Below are positions 32,790 to 40,539 of a stretch of 64,000 bases of DNA, piece by piece; position 1 is the first letter of the stretch, and every line of letters begins with the position of its first letter. The notes under the pieces are model-generated. The model was not told where the DNA came from, searched no databases, and was given only the letters and a program-made list of their open reading frames with translations. Where the stretch lies: contig DBRG01000020.1 of the NCBI GenBank assembly GCA_002305545.1, positions 5,180 through 69,179 of the forward strand, written 5' to 3'. The position numbers and the translations under genes were made by a program. The DNA comes from Bacteroidales bacterium UBA1374 (GTDB taxonomy: Bacteria; Bacteroidota; Bacteroidia; Bacteroidales; UBA932).

Positions 32790-34499
32790 CTAACCTTCAG
32801 CCATATAGTGTTCTTTTTGGGTGTTGCAGTAATGTAGGCTCAGGGCTATATATTCGTCCAGAGAGATGTCAAGTCCCATTTTTATTGCCAGGCGTCTTTT
32901 GCGGGAATAGATGGATTTGCCGTTACTGTGGTTGTAGAAAACACTCATTTCGGTAGCAGAGAATCCGCAACAAAGCAGGCAGATCAGGTTGATGTCGTCT
33001 GTGTTCAGATCGGTGTGCTTTTCCTGCAGGTAATCTATGACCCCGTCGTACTTGGCATTCACTACCTCACTCAGATCATCCAGGGCGCCTTCGCTTAGCC
33101 GGTTAATATTCAGCGTCTTGTTAAAGTGCTTAACGAAAGCATCGGGCACCCCTCCGTAGCGATAGGATAAATCGATCAGTTCACGGATGGTCTGGATTCG
33201 TTTTTCAAGGGCTTCTTTCAAATGGATCTCCACCATATTCTGTTTGTCCAGCTTTTCCAACAGTGTGTTATTGTATAATGCCGACTCAGTTTTTAGCTGC
33301 TCAATGAAAGAAATCTTTTCGTTGATATCCCGGTGCTTACGGTCAATGGCCACGCAGAATCCAATGGTGATTATTATGGCAACAAGGCTTATAAGAATAA
33401 TTATGTAATGGTTTACCCGGGTACGGTATTCCAGCCTTTGGTTGATGTTTTCCAGGCGCTGGTTGTTGTAGCGTTTTTCAATTTTGAAGAGGTCCATCCG
33501 GCGGGATTCGTCAATAATAGAATCGGCCAGACGACGTGACTGTTCGGTATAAAGCAGGGCATCCTTGTAGTTATGCTCTGCTTTGAGGATTTCTGTCAGG
33601 GTAATTAACTGACTGTGTTTTGTGTTGGGTTCTGAACTGTTATGGGTTAGTTCATAAAAATATCGGGCCGAATCCGTTTTTCCCAGGCGGGCATAAGACC
33701 GGCTCAGACAATGGTACGTTTCGACAGGAATTGGAACACTCCCATGATTTTCTACTACATACATAGCAATGTCTCTAGCTTGGGTAAAGTCTTCGTCCAT
33801 CAGGTATGTATTGGCTAATAGAGAGTAATTATGAAACAAAGCAACGCTGTCTTTCATTTCTCTTGCAAGTTCTAAAGCCTTTTCCAGGTAAAAATAAGCA
33901 CTATCCCTTTTTGCGGTGGGCCTATATATTTGCCCCAGCAGGCTGGCCACCGAATATTCATTTTTCTTGTGACCGGCCAGGCGAAAGTATTCCATGGCCC
34001 TTATAAACCGTTCAATATCCGCCTGGTTTTCAATGTACATATCCTGGTATAGCCAGGCCATCTGCGAGTTGATAAGCCCGGTGGTCAGGTAGTCGGTGGT
34101 GCTGAGCGCTACTTTTTCTGCCTCGGCATAAACCTCTATGGCCTTCTGGGGGTCGTTCATCTCTTCAATGCAGATGCCTTTATAAAGTAGGGCCTTGGCG
34201 TATTTTTCCCGATCCCGCTTTCCCTTGTAATAATTTACGGCCACATTAATAAGGGAATCATTTCGCAGGGGTATGTAATTCTTGTGGCGCGCCTGTGTCA
34301 GCAACAGGGCATAGTAAGCCCTTTCACGCCGCGTGTTGAGCTCATCCGGTGAAATGCCTTTCAGCACTTTATAAGCAGTGTCCGGGTTGTTGGTCATCAT
34401 GCTGTCAATAGAAGACAGAAAAAGCTGATTCACGCGGGTTTCCGAACGGCATCCTGACAGAGTTATGGCCAATAAAAGGAAAATAAATAATTTTTTCAT
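32790..34499 (-). CDS. TPR lipoprotein with membrane span and C-terminal LuxR-like region, probable transcription regulator
   Basis: The 569-residue protein starts with a lipoprotein-type signal (LLLAITLSGC), followed by TPR repeats over about residues 25-350, a membrane segment near residue 370 (YIIILISLVAIIITIGFCVA), a coiled-coil linker, and a C-terminal helical part (LNTDDINLICLLCCGFSATE, then SVFYNHSNGKSIYSRKRRLA) that resembles the DNA-binding end of Bacteroidota TPR regulators. This layout fits a one-protein sensor that reads a periplasmic cue. I start at ATG 34497-34499. It is upstream of the radical SAM unit and could control it. Confidence 0.75.
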   Translation of the reverse strand: MKKLFIFLLLAITLSGCRSETRVNQLFLSSIDSMMTNNPDTAYKVLKGISPDELNTRRERAYYALLLTQARHKNYIPLRNDSLINVAVNYYKGKRDREKYAKALLYKGICIEEMNDPQKAIEVYAEAEKVALSTTDYLTTGLINSQMAWLYQDMYIENQADIERFIRAMEYFRLAGHKKNEYSVASLLGQIYRPTAKRDSAYFYLEKALELAREMKDSVALFHNYSLLANTYLMDEDFTQARDIAMYVVENHGSVPIPVETYHCLSRSYARLGKTDSARYFYELTHNSSEPNTKHSQLITLTEILKAEHNYKDALLYTEQSRRLADSIIDESRRMDLFKIEKRYNNQRLENINQRLEYRTRVNHYIIILISLVAIIITIGFCVAIDRKHRDINEKISFIEQLKTESALYNNTLLEKLDKQNMVEIHLKEALEKRIQTIRELIDLSYRYGGVPDAFVKHFNKTLNINRLSEGALDDLSEVVNAKYDGVIDYLQEKHTDLNTDDINLICLLCCGFSATEMSVFYNHSNGKSIYSRKRRLAIKMGLDISLDEYIALSLHYCNTQKEHYMAEG

Positions 34500-34520
34500 G
34501 CTTTCTCCAGACGTGAAGCA

Positions 34521-34528
34521 CAAATATA
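34521..34528 (-). promoter_or_regulatory. -7 promoter box for the TPR regulator
   Basis: TATATTTG on the minus strand matches TAnnTTTG and ends 21 bases before the ATG. Confidence 0.5.
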
Positions 34529-34562
34529 TAGTAAAAAGGATTGGTTTCACAAGGTCAGAAAC

Positions 34563-34590
34563 AAAAAAGCAGAAAGTTTCCTTTCTGCTT
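34563..34590 (-). terminator. terminator of tRNA-Leu
   Basis: On the minus strand AAGCAGAAAG pairs with CTTTCTGCTT around a four-base loop and ends in a T run, directly after the tRNA 3' end. Confidence 0.8.
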
Positions 34591-34594
34591 GGGG

Positions 34595-34678
<84 letters not shown>

Positions 34679-34695
34679 ATTTCTTTCAGGGTTTG

Positions 34696-34703
34696 CAAAG
34701 ATA
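34696..34703 (-). promoter_or_regulatory. -7 promoter box for tRNA-Leu
   Basis: TATCTTTG on the minus strand matches TAnnTTTG and lies 17 bases upstream of the tRNA 5' end. The deoC stop is just upstream. Confidence 0.5.
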
Positions 34704-34711
34704 GACAAAAA

Positions 34712-35485
34712 CTAAAAAAACACAAGGTCTTGTGAAAAGATATCTTTCAATAAATTATTGGCAAGGCGGCTTGCTCCTATACGGAACAGAGAAGGATGCA
34801 ACCATTCGGCCCCCAGGATCTGGTTTACAATGTCATAATATTCAAGCGCCTGGGCAGAAGTCACGATGCCACCGGCCGGTTTGAATCCTACCCTCCTGTG
34901 TGTTTGTTCGTAATATTCGGCTATGCTCTGGCACATGATGCGGGCAGCAAAATGTGTTGCGGCAGGTTCCATTTTGCCGGTGGAAGTCTTGATAAAATCA
35001 GCCCCGTTCTCCATAGCCAGAAATGATGCCTTGCGGATATTCTCTTCTGTCCTCAGGGCTCCGGTTTCCAAAATAACCTTCAGATGCGCTCCAGCACCTA
35101 TGGCCTGGCGTATTTGCCTGATTTCCATGGCAACAAGGTCATATTGTCCGGAAAAAAAGTAATTCAGTGACAGGACAATATCCACTTCGTCAGCTCCCTG
35201 TTCCACACATAGGGCACATTCCAGTTCCTTTATGCGGGAAAAAGTCTGTGACGCAGGAAAACCTCCTCCCACTGCAGCTATGGAAACACCCGGCACCTGC
35301 AAGGTTTCCCTGACCGCCTGTATCAACGCAGGATACACACAAATGGCAGCCACATGAGGCATTAGGGGATATTCCCTGGAAAAACGATTCACATTTTCTG
35401 CAAACAACCTGCCCCTGGACCCGGTATCGGTAGCATTCAGGGTTGTCAGATCAATAAAGCTGAAACATTGTTTAAGCTTTTCCAT
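34712..35485 (-). CDS. deoC: deoxyribose-phosphate aldolase
   Basis: The 257-residue enzyme cleaves 2-deoxyribose-5-phosphate to glyceraldehyde-3-phosphate and acetaldehyde, the final step of deoxynucleoside breakdown. Motifs are IDLTTLNATDT, ICVYPALIQAV, GADEVDIVLSLNYFFSG, LKVILETGALRTEENIRKAS, the Schiff-base lysine in GADFIKTSTGKMEPAAT, and RVGFKPAGGI. The gene follows dtd by one base. It complements the purine nucleoside phosphorylase at the left edge in function, though not in position. Confidence 0.94.
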   Translation of the reverse strand: MEKLKQCFSFIDLTTLNATDTGSRGRLFAENVNRFSREYPLMPHVAAICVYPALIQAVRETLQVPGVSIAAVGGGFPASQTFSRIKELECALCVEQGADEVDIVLSLNYFFSGQYDLVAMEIRQIRQAIGAGAHLKVILETGALRTEENIRKASFLAMENGADFIKTSTGKMEPAATHFAARIMCQSIAEYYEQTHRRVGFKPAGGIVTSAQALEYYDIVNQILGAEWLHPSLFRIGASRLANNLLKDIFSQDLVFF

Positions 35486-35486
35486 A

Positions 35487-35939
35487 TTATTCTCTGTTTT
35501 TACTGTCTATGATAATTGTAACGGGACCGTCGTTGGTCAGTTTCACTTCCATTGCTGCGCCAAAGACCCCTGTCTGGACGTCTATCCCCGAGTGATCTTC
35601 CAGCATCGTGCAAAAAGACTCATACAACGGTACGGCAATTTCAGGCACTGCCGCCTTTATGTAGGATGGCCGGTTCCCTTTTCGTGTAGAGGCATGCAAG
35701 GTAAATTGGCTGACCACCATCAACTGCCCCCCGGCCTGTAATACTGAAAGGTTCATCACGCCCTGCGAATCGTCAAATATCCGTAAATTCGTGATCTTGC
35801 GCACCATCCATTCCAGGTCTTCTCCATTGTCGGATGCTTCAAAACCGGCCAGAATGAGCAACCCCGACCCGATGGCAGCTTTGCTTGCTCCGTCAATAAA
35901 GACCGAGGCTTCCTTTACCCGCTGGATGACTGTTCTCAT
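35487..35939 (-). CDS. dtd: D-aminoacyl-tRNA deacylase
   Basis: The 150-residue enzyme frees tRNA from mischarged D-amino acids. It begins MRTVIQRVKEASVFIDG and has the two active-site motifs SQFTLHAST and TNDGPVTIIIDS. Length is normal for the DTD family. It sits between a radical SAM gene and deoC in a minus-strand operon with very short gaps. Confidence 0.95.
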   Translation of the reverse strand: MRTVIQRVKEASVFIDGASKAAIGSGLLILAGFEASDNGEDLEWMVRKITNLRIFDDSQGVMNLSVLQAGGQLMVVSQFTLHASTRKGNRPSYIKAAVPEIAVPLYESFCTMLEDHSGIDVQTGVFGAAMEVKLTNDGPVTIIIDSKNRE

Positions 35940-35945
35940 AATTCC

Positions 35946-36737
35946 TTATCCTGCAACAATAACGCCTATTCCCTTATCTTTGAGCACCCGGGCAATGGAA
36001 TCGAGTTTTTCTGCCGGGCATTTTTTCAACCCTGGAGCCGGTGTCTGCCTGTCCAGCGTGTAAACCATCACCTGCCGGGGTTTTAGTTCATCTACCATAT
36101 CAAACCAGGCTTCAAGCTCATCTGTAGTTGTATTATCTACTTTTTCACCATCAATACTTCCTGTAAAAAACAACGTCTGCAGGGTAAAATCACCCCTGAA
36201 CCTTTTAAGCAGCGAGACCGTCCGTTCCAGGAAATAACCTGCACCGGGATTGTTTATGAACCTGAGCGTTTTTTCAATGGCCGAGTCAATCTTCATGATC
36301 CTCAGGTCTGCCATCATCAATCCCTCCATCACACCTTTTTTGTCCAGGTTTGCCGAGTTGGACAACACACAAACCTTTGAGCCGGGGCTCCACTTGTTTC
36401 TCAGGGCTACCGTATCCTGAACGATCCCTGAAAAATCGGGGTGCAATGTGGGTTCTCCGTTGCCCGAGAAAGTGATTGCATCCGGAGCCTTCCCCTCTTT
36501 TGCCAACATACGCAACGTTTCTTCCAGGGCAAGGGCCACTGTTTCACGCCCGGTCATCAGGGTATCCTCTGTATTTCCCTTCTGAAGGGGATCTGGATTC
36601 CATCCGCATTCACAATAAATGCAATTGAAATTACACACCTTACGGGATGCCGGCATTAGGTTGATTCCCAGGCTGGAGCCAAGGCGTCTGCTGTGTACCG
36701 GGCCAAAAACAGGACTGGTGAAAACCCTTTGTTCCAT
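35946..36737 (-). CDS. radical SAM protein of the COG0731 type
   Basis: The 263-residue protein has the cluster motif CNFNCIYCECG (C-x3-C-x2-C) at about residue 35, preceded by PVHSRRLGSSLGINLMPASR, and followed by AITFSGNGEPTLHPDF and VCVLSNSANLDKKGVMEGLM. This pattern belongs to the Fe-S oxidoreductases related to wyosine-type enzymes, whose reactions in bacteria are mostly unknown. It lies six bases before dtd in the operon and one base after the DUF4296 lipoprotein gene. Confidence 0.8.
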   Translation of the reverse strand: MEQRVFTSPVFGPVHSRRLGSSLGINLMPASRKVCNFNCIYCECGWNPDPLQKGNTEDTLMTGRETVALALEETLRMLAKEGKAPDAITFSGNGEPTLHPDFSGIVQDTVALRNKWSPGSKVCVLSNSANLDKKGVMEGLMMADLRIMKIDSAIEKTLRFINNPGAGYFLERTVSLLKRFRGDFTLQTLFFTGSIDGEKVDNTTTDELEAWFDMVDELKPRQVMVYTLDRQTPAPGLKKCPAEKLDSIARVLKDKGIGVIVAG

Positions 36738-36738
36738 A

Positions 36739-37356
36739 TCAATTCAGCTTGATGTTTATCACTCCCCTGGGCTTGAATGGTTTGGGACGTTCCAGGTAGA
36801 ACGGGATGGAATCGCGTCCGGATAGTGTATCTATTACAGGGAGGATGCGCAGCGGTTTTTCCTTATATAAAGAATCCCGGTCCATGCGCCAGGCTTGTTC
36901 CCGGGATGGATCGTAAGGCAGTATCCGCCTCAGGGACTGCTTAAGGGCCAAATCGTGCCTGCCGGGTACGGTATCGTTCAGCCAGCCCTTGAAACGCTCT
37001 ACAAGTGCTTTTTGTTCTTCCTTGTACGTCAATTGCTCGTTAAACAGCGTTCTTTCTTCATTCAGTGATTTGCGCAGCTTTGAGAGCATGGATTTGAAAC
37101 GCGATGGCCTGGTTGAATAATACTCCATCGTAGCCAAGAACTGTTCTGAAGTATAGCCGGATTTTTCAAAGATAGGAGGATAGACCAGCGTGGAATCGGC
37201 CAGACGGCTTAAGGTCCCGTCGCGCTCCAGGATAAGGTCTGTCATAAACATATCCCGCAGCAACAGCTGAAAATCATCAGCCGGTATCCGTTTTATCCCG
37301 TTTTTACAGGCGGGTAACAATAAAATGATGCATAGTACTGTCAGCGCATTTCTCAT
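36739..37356 (-). CDS. DUF4296 lipoprotein
   Basis: The 205-residue product has a lipoprotein signal (LCIILLLPAC) and the DUF4296 pattern in the first 110 residues: IPADDFQLLLRDMFMTDLIL, LVYPPIFEKSGYTSEQFLAT and MEYYSTRPSRFKSMLSKLRK. Its function is unknown. The start overlaps the stop of the SusA-like gene by four bases, so it may be cotranscribed at the tail of the starch operon although it is more often linked to core genes. Confidence 0.82.
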   Translation of the reverse strand: MRNALTVLCIILLLPACKNGIKRIPADDFQLLLRDMFMTDLILERDGTLSRLADSTLVYPPIFEKSGYTSEQFLATMEYYSTRPSRFKSMLSKLRKSLNEERTLFNEQLTYKEEQKALVERFKGWLNDTVPGRHDLALKQSLRRILPYDPSREQAWRMDRDSLYKEKPLRILPVIDTLSGRDSIPFYLERPKPFKPRGVINIKLN

Positions 37357-39191
37357 ATACCCGCAAAGGTAAAGAAAATTGCGGTTTGAGCCGGTATCTC
37401 TAAAGGCTGTCCCACGGTGATTTCCCTGCCGCTCATCACTTCCGTCCCCACGGAAGCTTTACCAAGGCCTTCTGCATACCTTTGCCAGTCAACCGGAACG
37501 GATTGATTGCCGTTGTTGATCATTACCATCACACATTCGTTGTCCAGTATCCTGAAATACACGTACATGTTTTCGTCGTACCGGGGCAGATAATGAAGCA
37601 GCCTGCCTGTTTGCACAGTCGGGGATGTTTTCCTCCAGGTAAGCAACCGGGATATGTAGCTGAATACATTTTCTTCCAGGGGATCCCGGCCAGATGCCGT
37701 GAGCACACGCGCAGGCATGGGGGTTCTTTCTTCACCGTGGCCAAGCTTTCTACTGTCACGTGCGGCCAGTAGAACCTCTGTCCCATAATATATCTGGGGA
37801 ATTCCACGGGTGGTTGCAAGAAAAGTATAGGCCATCTTTAATTTTTCCGGATTGCGGCCCAGCCGCTCGTACAGGCGGTTAACATCATGATTCTCTCCAA
37901 AAACCAGCAGTTCATTGGGATTTTTGTATACGAAATCGTTCGCGATCATATTATAAAGGCGAACCATACCCTGTCCCCAGCCGGGATTTGTGTCCTCCCT
38001 GAAGGCATTTGAAATTTCTCCCATCAGGGGAAAATCCATTACCGTAGGACCGCTGGGCCACGGTCCCCTTTCCCAGTAGGCTACCTGATGCGGGTGGTTG
38101 AACCAGCATTCGGCCAGTACAGTAGCGTTGGGGTATTCCTTTCTCAGGGCAGCCGTGTAGGAAGATATGGCTTTCTCATCTGAATAGGGATACGTATCTA
38201 TCCTGACTCCGGCAAGGCTCGCATATTCCATCCACCAGACGGTTGCCTGTACAAAATACTGTAACAAAAACGGATTGTTCAGATTCATATCGGGCATGGA
38301 GTGGTCAAACCAACCCTGTACGCACAATGCACGGTCAACGGACGAAGCATGGGGATCCATATGAGTAGTCATGGCATAATTGGACTGTGTATAAGCGTCA
38401 AAAACATGGATCCAGTCCTTAAAAGGAAGGTCTTTCATCCACCAGTGCGCTGTGCCGCAATGATTGGGAACAATGTCCTGGAGGAATGATATGCCTCTGG
38501 CTGCTGCTTCCCTGGTCAGTTCCCGGTACGATTCATTGGTACCGAAGCGTGGGTCAATTTTATAATAATCGGCACAGGCGTAACCGTGGTACGATGCAGC
38601 CGGTTCATTATCCAGGGTGACCGGTGTGGGCCATACAGAGGTTACCCCAAGCTCTGAGAGATAATCCAGACTCATGCGGATTCCTTCCAGGTCCCCGCCC
38701 TTGCGTCCATAATCATCTTGCGGATTCGCTTTTTCAACCGTGCAGGGAGTGGAATCATTTTCCGGATCTCCGTTTATAAACCGGTCAGGCATGAGCAGGT
38801 ACAGCACATCTGAGGAGGAAAGTCCTGACCGCCTGGCCGAGCCCGGTATTCTTTCATGCAGTGTATAGACAAAACTCAGTTTCTGCCTGCCGTTTGTCCA
38901 TTGGAATGTGTAATCACCGGCACGGACACCCGGGGGAATGGTTATATCCAGGAACAGGTAGTTGGGACTGTCTGCTTTGTGAATTGCATCTATGATTATG
39001 CTCCCGTCGGGGCAGCTTACGCTCCCCTCTCCCAGGGAAGGTCCATAGATCATCAGCTGCAGTGGTGTTTCCATTCCCGTCCACCAGCAGGGTGGTTCAA
39101 TACGATGCACCAGAGGTTTGGGGGTTTTCATTGCACTGGCTGTGGTTATCATTGCCAAAAGAACTGTCAGTATTAATAAAGTCCGTTTCAT
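37353..39191 (-). CDS. GH13 neopullulanase/cyclomaltodextrinase-like enzyme (SusA-like)
   Basis: The 612-residue protein has a signal peptide (LLILTVLLAMITTASA), an N-terminal beta domain of the cyclomaltodextrinase type (residues 25-120) and a GH13 barrel. Region II is AGVRIDTYPYSDEK with the catalytic Asp, region III is TVLAECWFNH with the acid Glu, and region IV is FGENHDVNR. It would cut maltodextrins in the periplasm as SusA does in Bacteroides thetaiotaomicron. It is the last glycosidase of the minus-strand starch operon, four bases after the preceding GH13 gene. Confidence 0.87.
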   Translation of the reverse strand: MKRTLLILTVLLAMITTASAMKTPKPLVHRIEPPCWWTGMETPLQLMIYGPSLGEGSVSCPDGSIIIDAIHKADSPNYLFLDITIPPGVRAGDYTFQWTNGRQKLSFVYTLHERIPGSARRSGLSSSDVLYLLMPDRFINGDPENDSTPCTVEKANPQDDYGRKGGDLEGIRMSLDYLSELGVTSVWPTPVTLDNEPAASYHGYACADYYKIDPRFGTNESYRELTREAAARGISFLQDIVPNHCGTAHWWMKDLPFKDWIHVFDAYTQSNYAMTTHMDPHASSVDRALCVQGWFDHSMPDMNLNNPFLLQYFVQATVWWMEYASLAGVRIDTYPYSDEKAISSYTAALRKEYPNATVLAECWFNHPHQVAYWERGPWPSGPTVMDFPLMGEISNAFREDTNPGWGQGMVRLYNMIANDFVYKNPNELLVFGENHDVNRLYERLGRNPEKLKMAYTFLATTRGIPQIYYGTEVLLAARDSRKLGHGEERTPMPARVLTASGRDPLEENVFSYISRLLTWRKTSPTVQTGRLLHYLPRYDENMYVYFRILDNECVMVMINNGNQSVPVDWQRYAEGLGKASVGTEVMSGREITVGQPLEIPAQTAIFFTFAGI

Positions 39192-39195
39192 AGTA

Positions 39196-40536
39196 TTATT
39201 CTAAAGTGAGCAGGCGGTATCCGTATGGTTCAAGATTCCAGTTGTAAAGGGTGTCTATCGTATAGTGGTCAAGACCATTCCAGTCTGTATATGTGCCTTC
39301 AGTCTGTGAACAGGTCAGCCGGAAAGAAACCGGCTGGCTGGTAAAATTGAACAAGGCAAGCACCCGGTTCCCTTTGGTTTCACGGGTAAAAGCAAAAACG
39401 CCGGAGGTGCCGGAATGGGGTACTTCCAATAAATGACCGCCGTAAGGTGGCACCTGCAGGGCATCGGAAGTCTTGCGGAAAGTGATAAGGCGGGAGTAAA
39501 AGTCTTTATACTGCTCACTTTCGTTTGGCAGCAGGGTGTCTTTCTCAAAAAAAGCAAGGCGTTTTGTATTGCCCACTTCCTGTCCTGTATAGATCAAGGG
39601 AATCCCGGGCAGCACAAAGGAGAATGCCGCCATTTGAAAAACAGCTTCTCCCATGCGCTCAAACTCGGTACCACTCCAGGAATTCTCATCGTGGTTGGAG
39701 GTAAAAAGCAGGGGGATGGGATTGGGACCGAAATCACGGACCATCTGGTCCAGGCATTGCCTCAGGCTGTCTGCATTCTTCTCTCCCCTGGCCACACTGT
39801 TCATTGAATGGTGCAGTCTCCAGGCATAATAGGCATTAAAGGCCTGCCTGGTATTCACCGGATTCTCCGATTCGGCCAGCATAAAAATATCCGGTTTGGC
39901 TTTACGCAGTTGGGGTACAGCCCATTCCCAGAAATCCACGGGGGTAAGGTCGGCCATATCACAACGGAATCCATCAACATCAACCTCTTCAAGCCAGAAA
40001 AGCATTTTTTCAAGCATGGCCTGGCGCATTGGCTGGCTTTGATAATTGAGACGTGCCACATCGGACCAGTCGTACAGGAATTCAGGCGTTCCGTCCGGTC
40101 TTCTGATATACCAGTCTTGCTGGTCCAGCCAGACGGCATCACGGGATGTATGTGCAGCAACCCAATCCAGTATGACTTTCATGCCCAGCTCGTGTGCCCT
40201 GTCAACCAGCATCTTGAAATCCTCCATAGTTCCAAATTCCGGATTGACTGCCCCGTAATCCCTTATGGAGTAATACGAGCCGAGAGTACCTTTACGGCCT
40301 TCCATGCCAATGGGATAAATGGGCATAAACCATAATACGTCCACGCCCAGTTCCCTTAATCCGGGTAACATGCCGGCAAAGGCGTTGAATGTGCCCTCCG
40401 TCGTTATCTGTCGTGTGTTGACTTCGTAAATTACGGCGTTGCGTATCCACCGGGGATGGATTTCCTGTTGCTCCCTGGACGTGCAACCACTTGCCAAGAT
40501 CGTCATAAAGCTAATAATTATCAGTGTCTTTTTCAT
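39196..40536 (-). CDS. GH13 alpha-amylase-family lipoprotein
   Basis: The 446-residue protein has a lipoprotein signal (FMTILASGC) followed by a compact GH13 catalytic domain. Region I is ILDWVAAHTS, region II is VDGFRCDMADL, region III FMLAESENP and region IV FTSNHDENSW, so the full catalytic triad is present. A short C-terminal beta domain ends it. It likely acts on oligosaccharides at the envelope. It is shorter than SusG and has no inserted carbohydrate-binding module. It lies three bases downstream of the larger GH13 gene. Confidence 0.87.
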   Translation of the reverse strand: MKKTLIIISFMTILASGCTSREQQEIHPRWIRNAVIYEVNTRQITTEGTFNAFAGMLPGLRELGVDVLWFMPIYPIGMEGRKGTLGSYYSIRDYGAVNPEFGTMEDFKMLVDRAHELGMKVILDWVAAHTSRDAVWLDQQDWYIRRPDGTPEFLYDWSDVARLNYQSQPMRQAMLEKMLFWLEEVDVDGFRCDMADLTPVDFWEWAVPQLRKAKPDIFMLAESENPVNTRQAFNAYYAWRLHHSMNSVARGEKNADSLRQCLDQMVRDFGPNPIPLLFTSNHDENSWSGTEFERMGEAVFQMAAFSFVLPGIPLIYTGQEVGNTKRLAFFEKDTLLPNESEQYKDFYSRLITFRKTSDALQVPPYGGHLLEVPHSGTSGVFAFTRETKGNRVLALFNFTSQPVSFRLTCSQTEGTYTDWNGLDHYTIDTLYNWNLEPYGYRLLTLE

Positions 40537-40539
40537 TTG

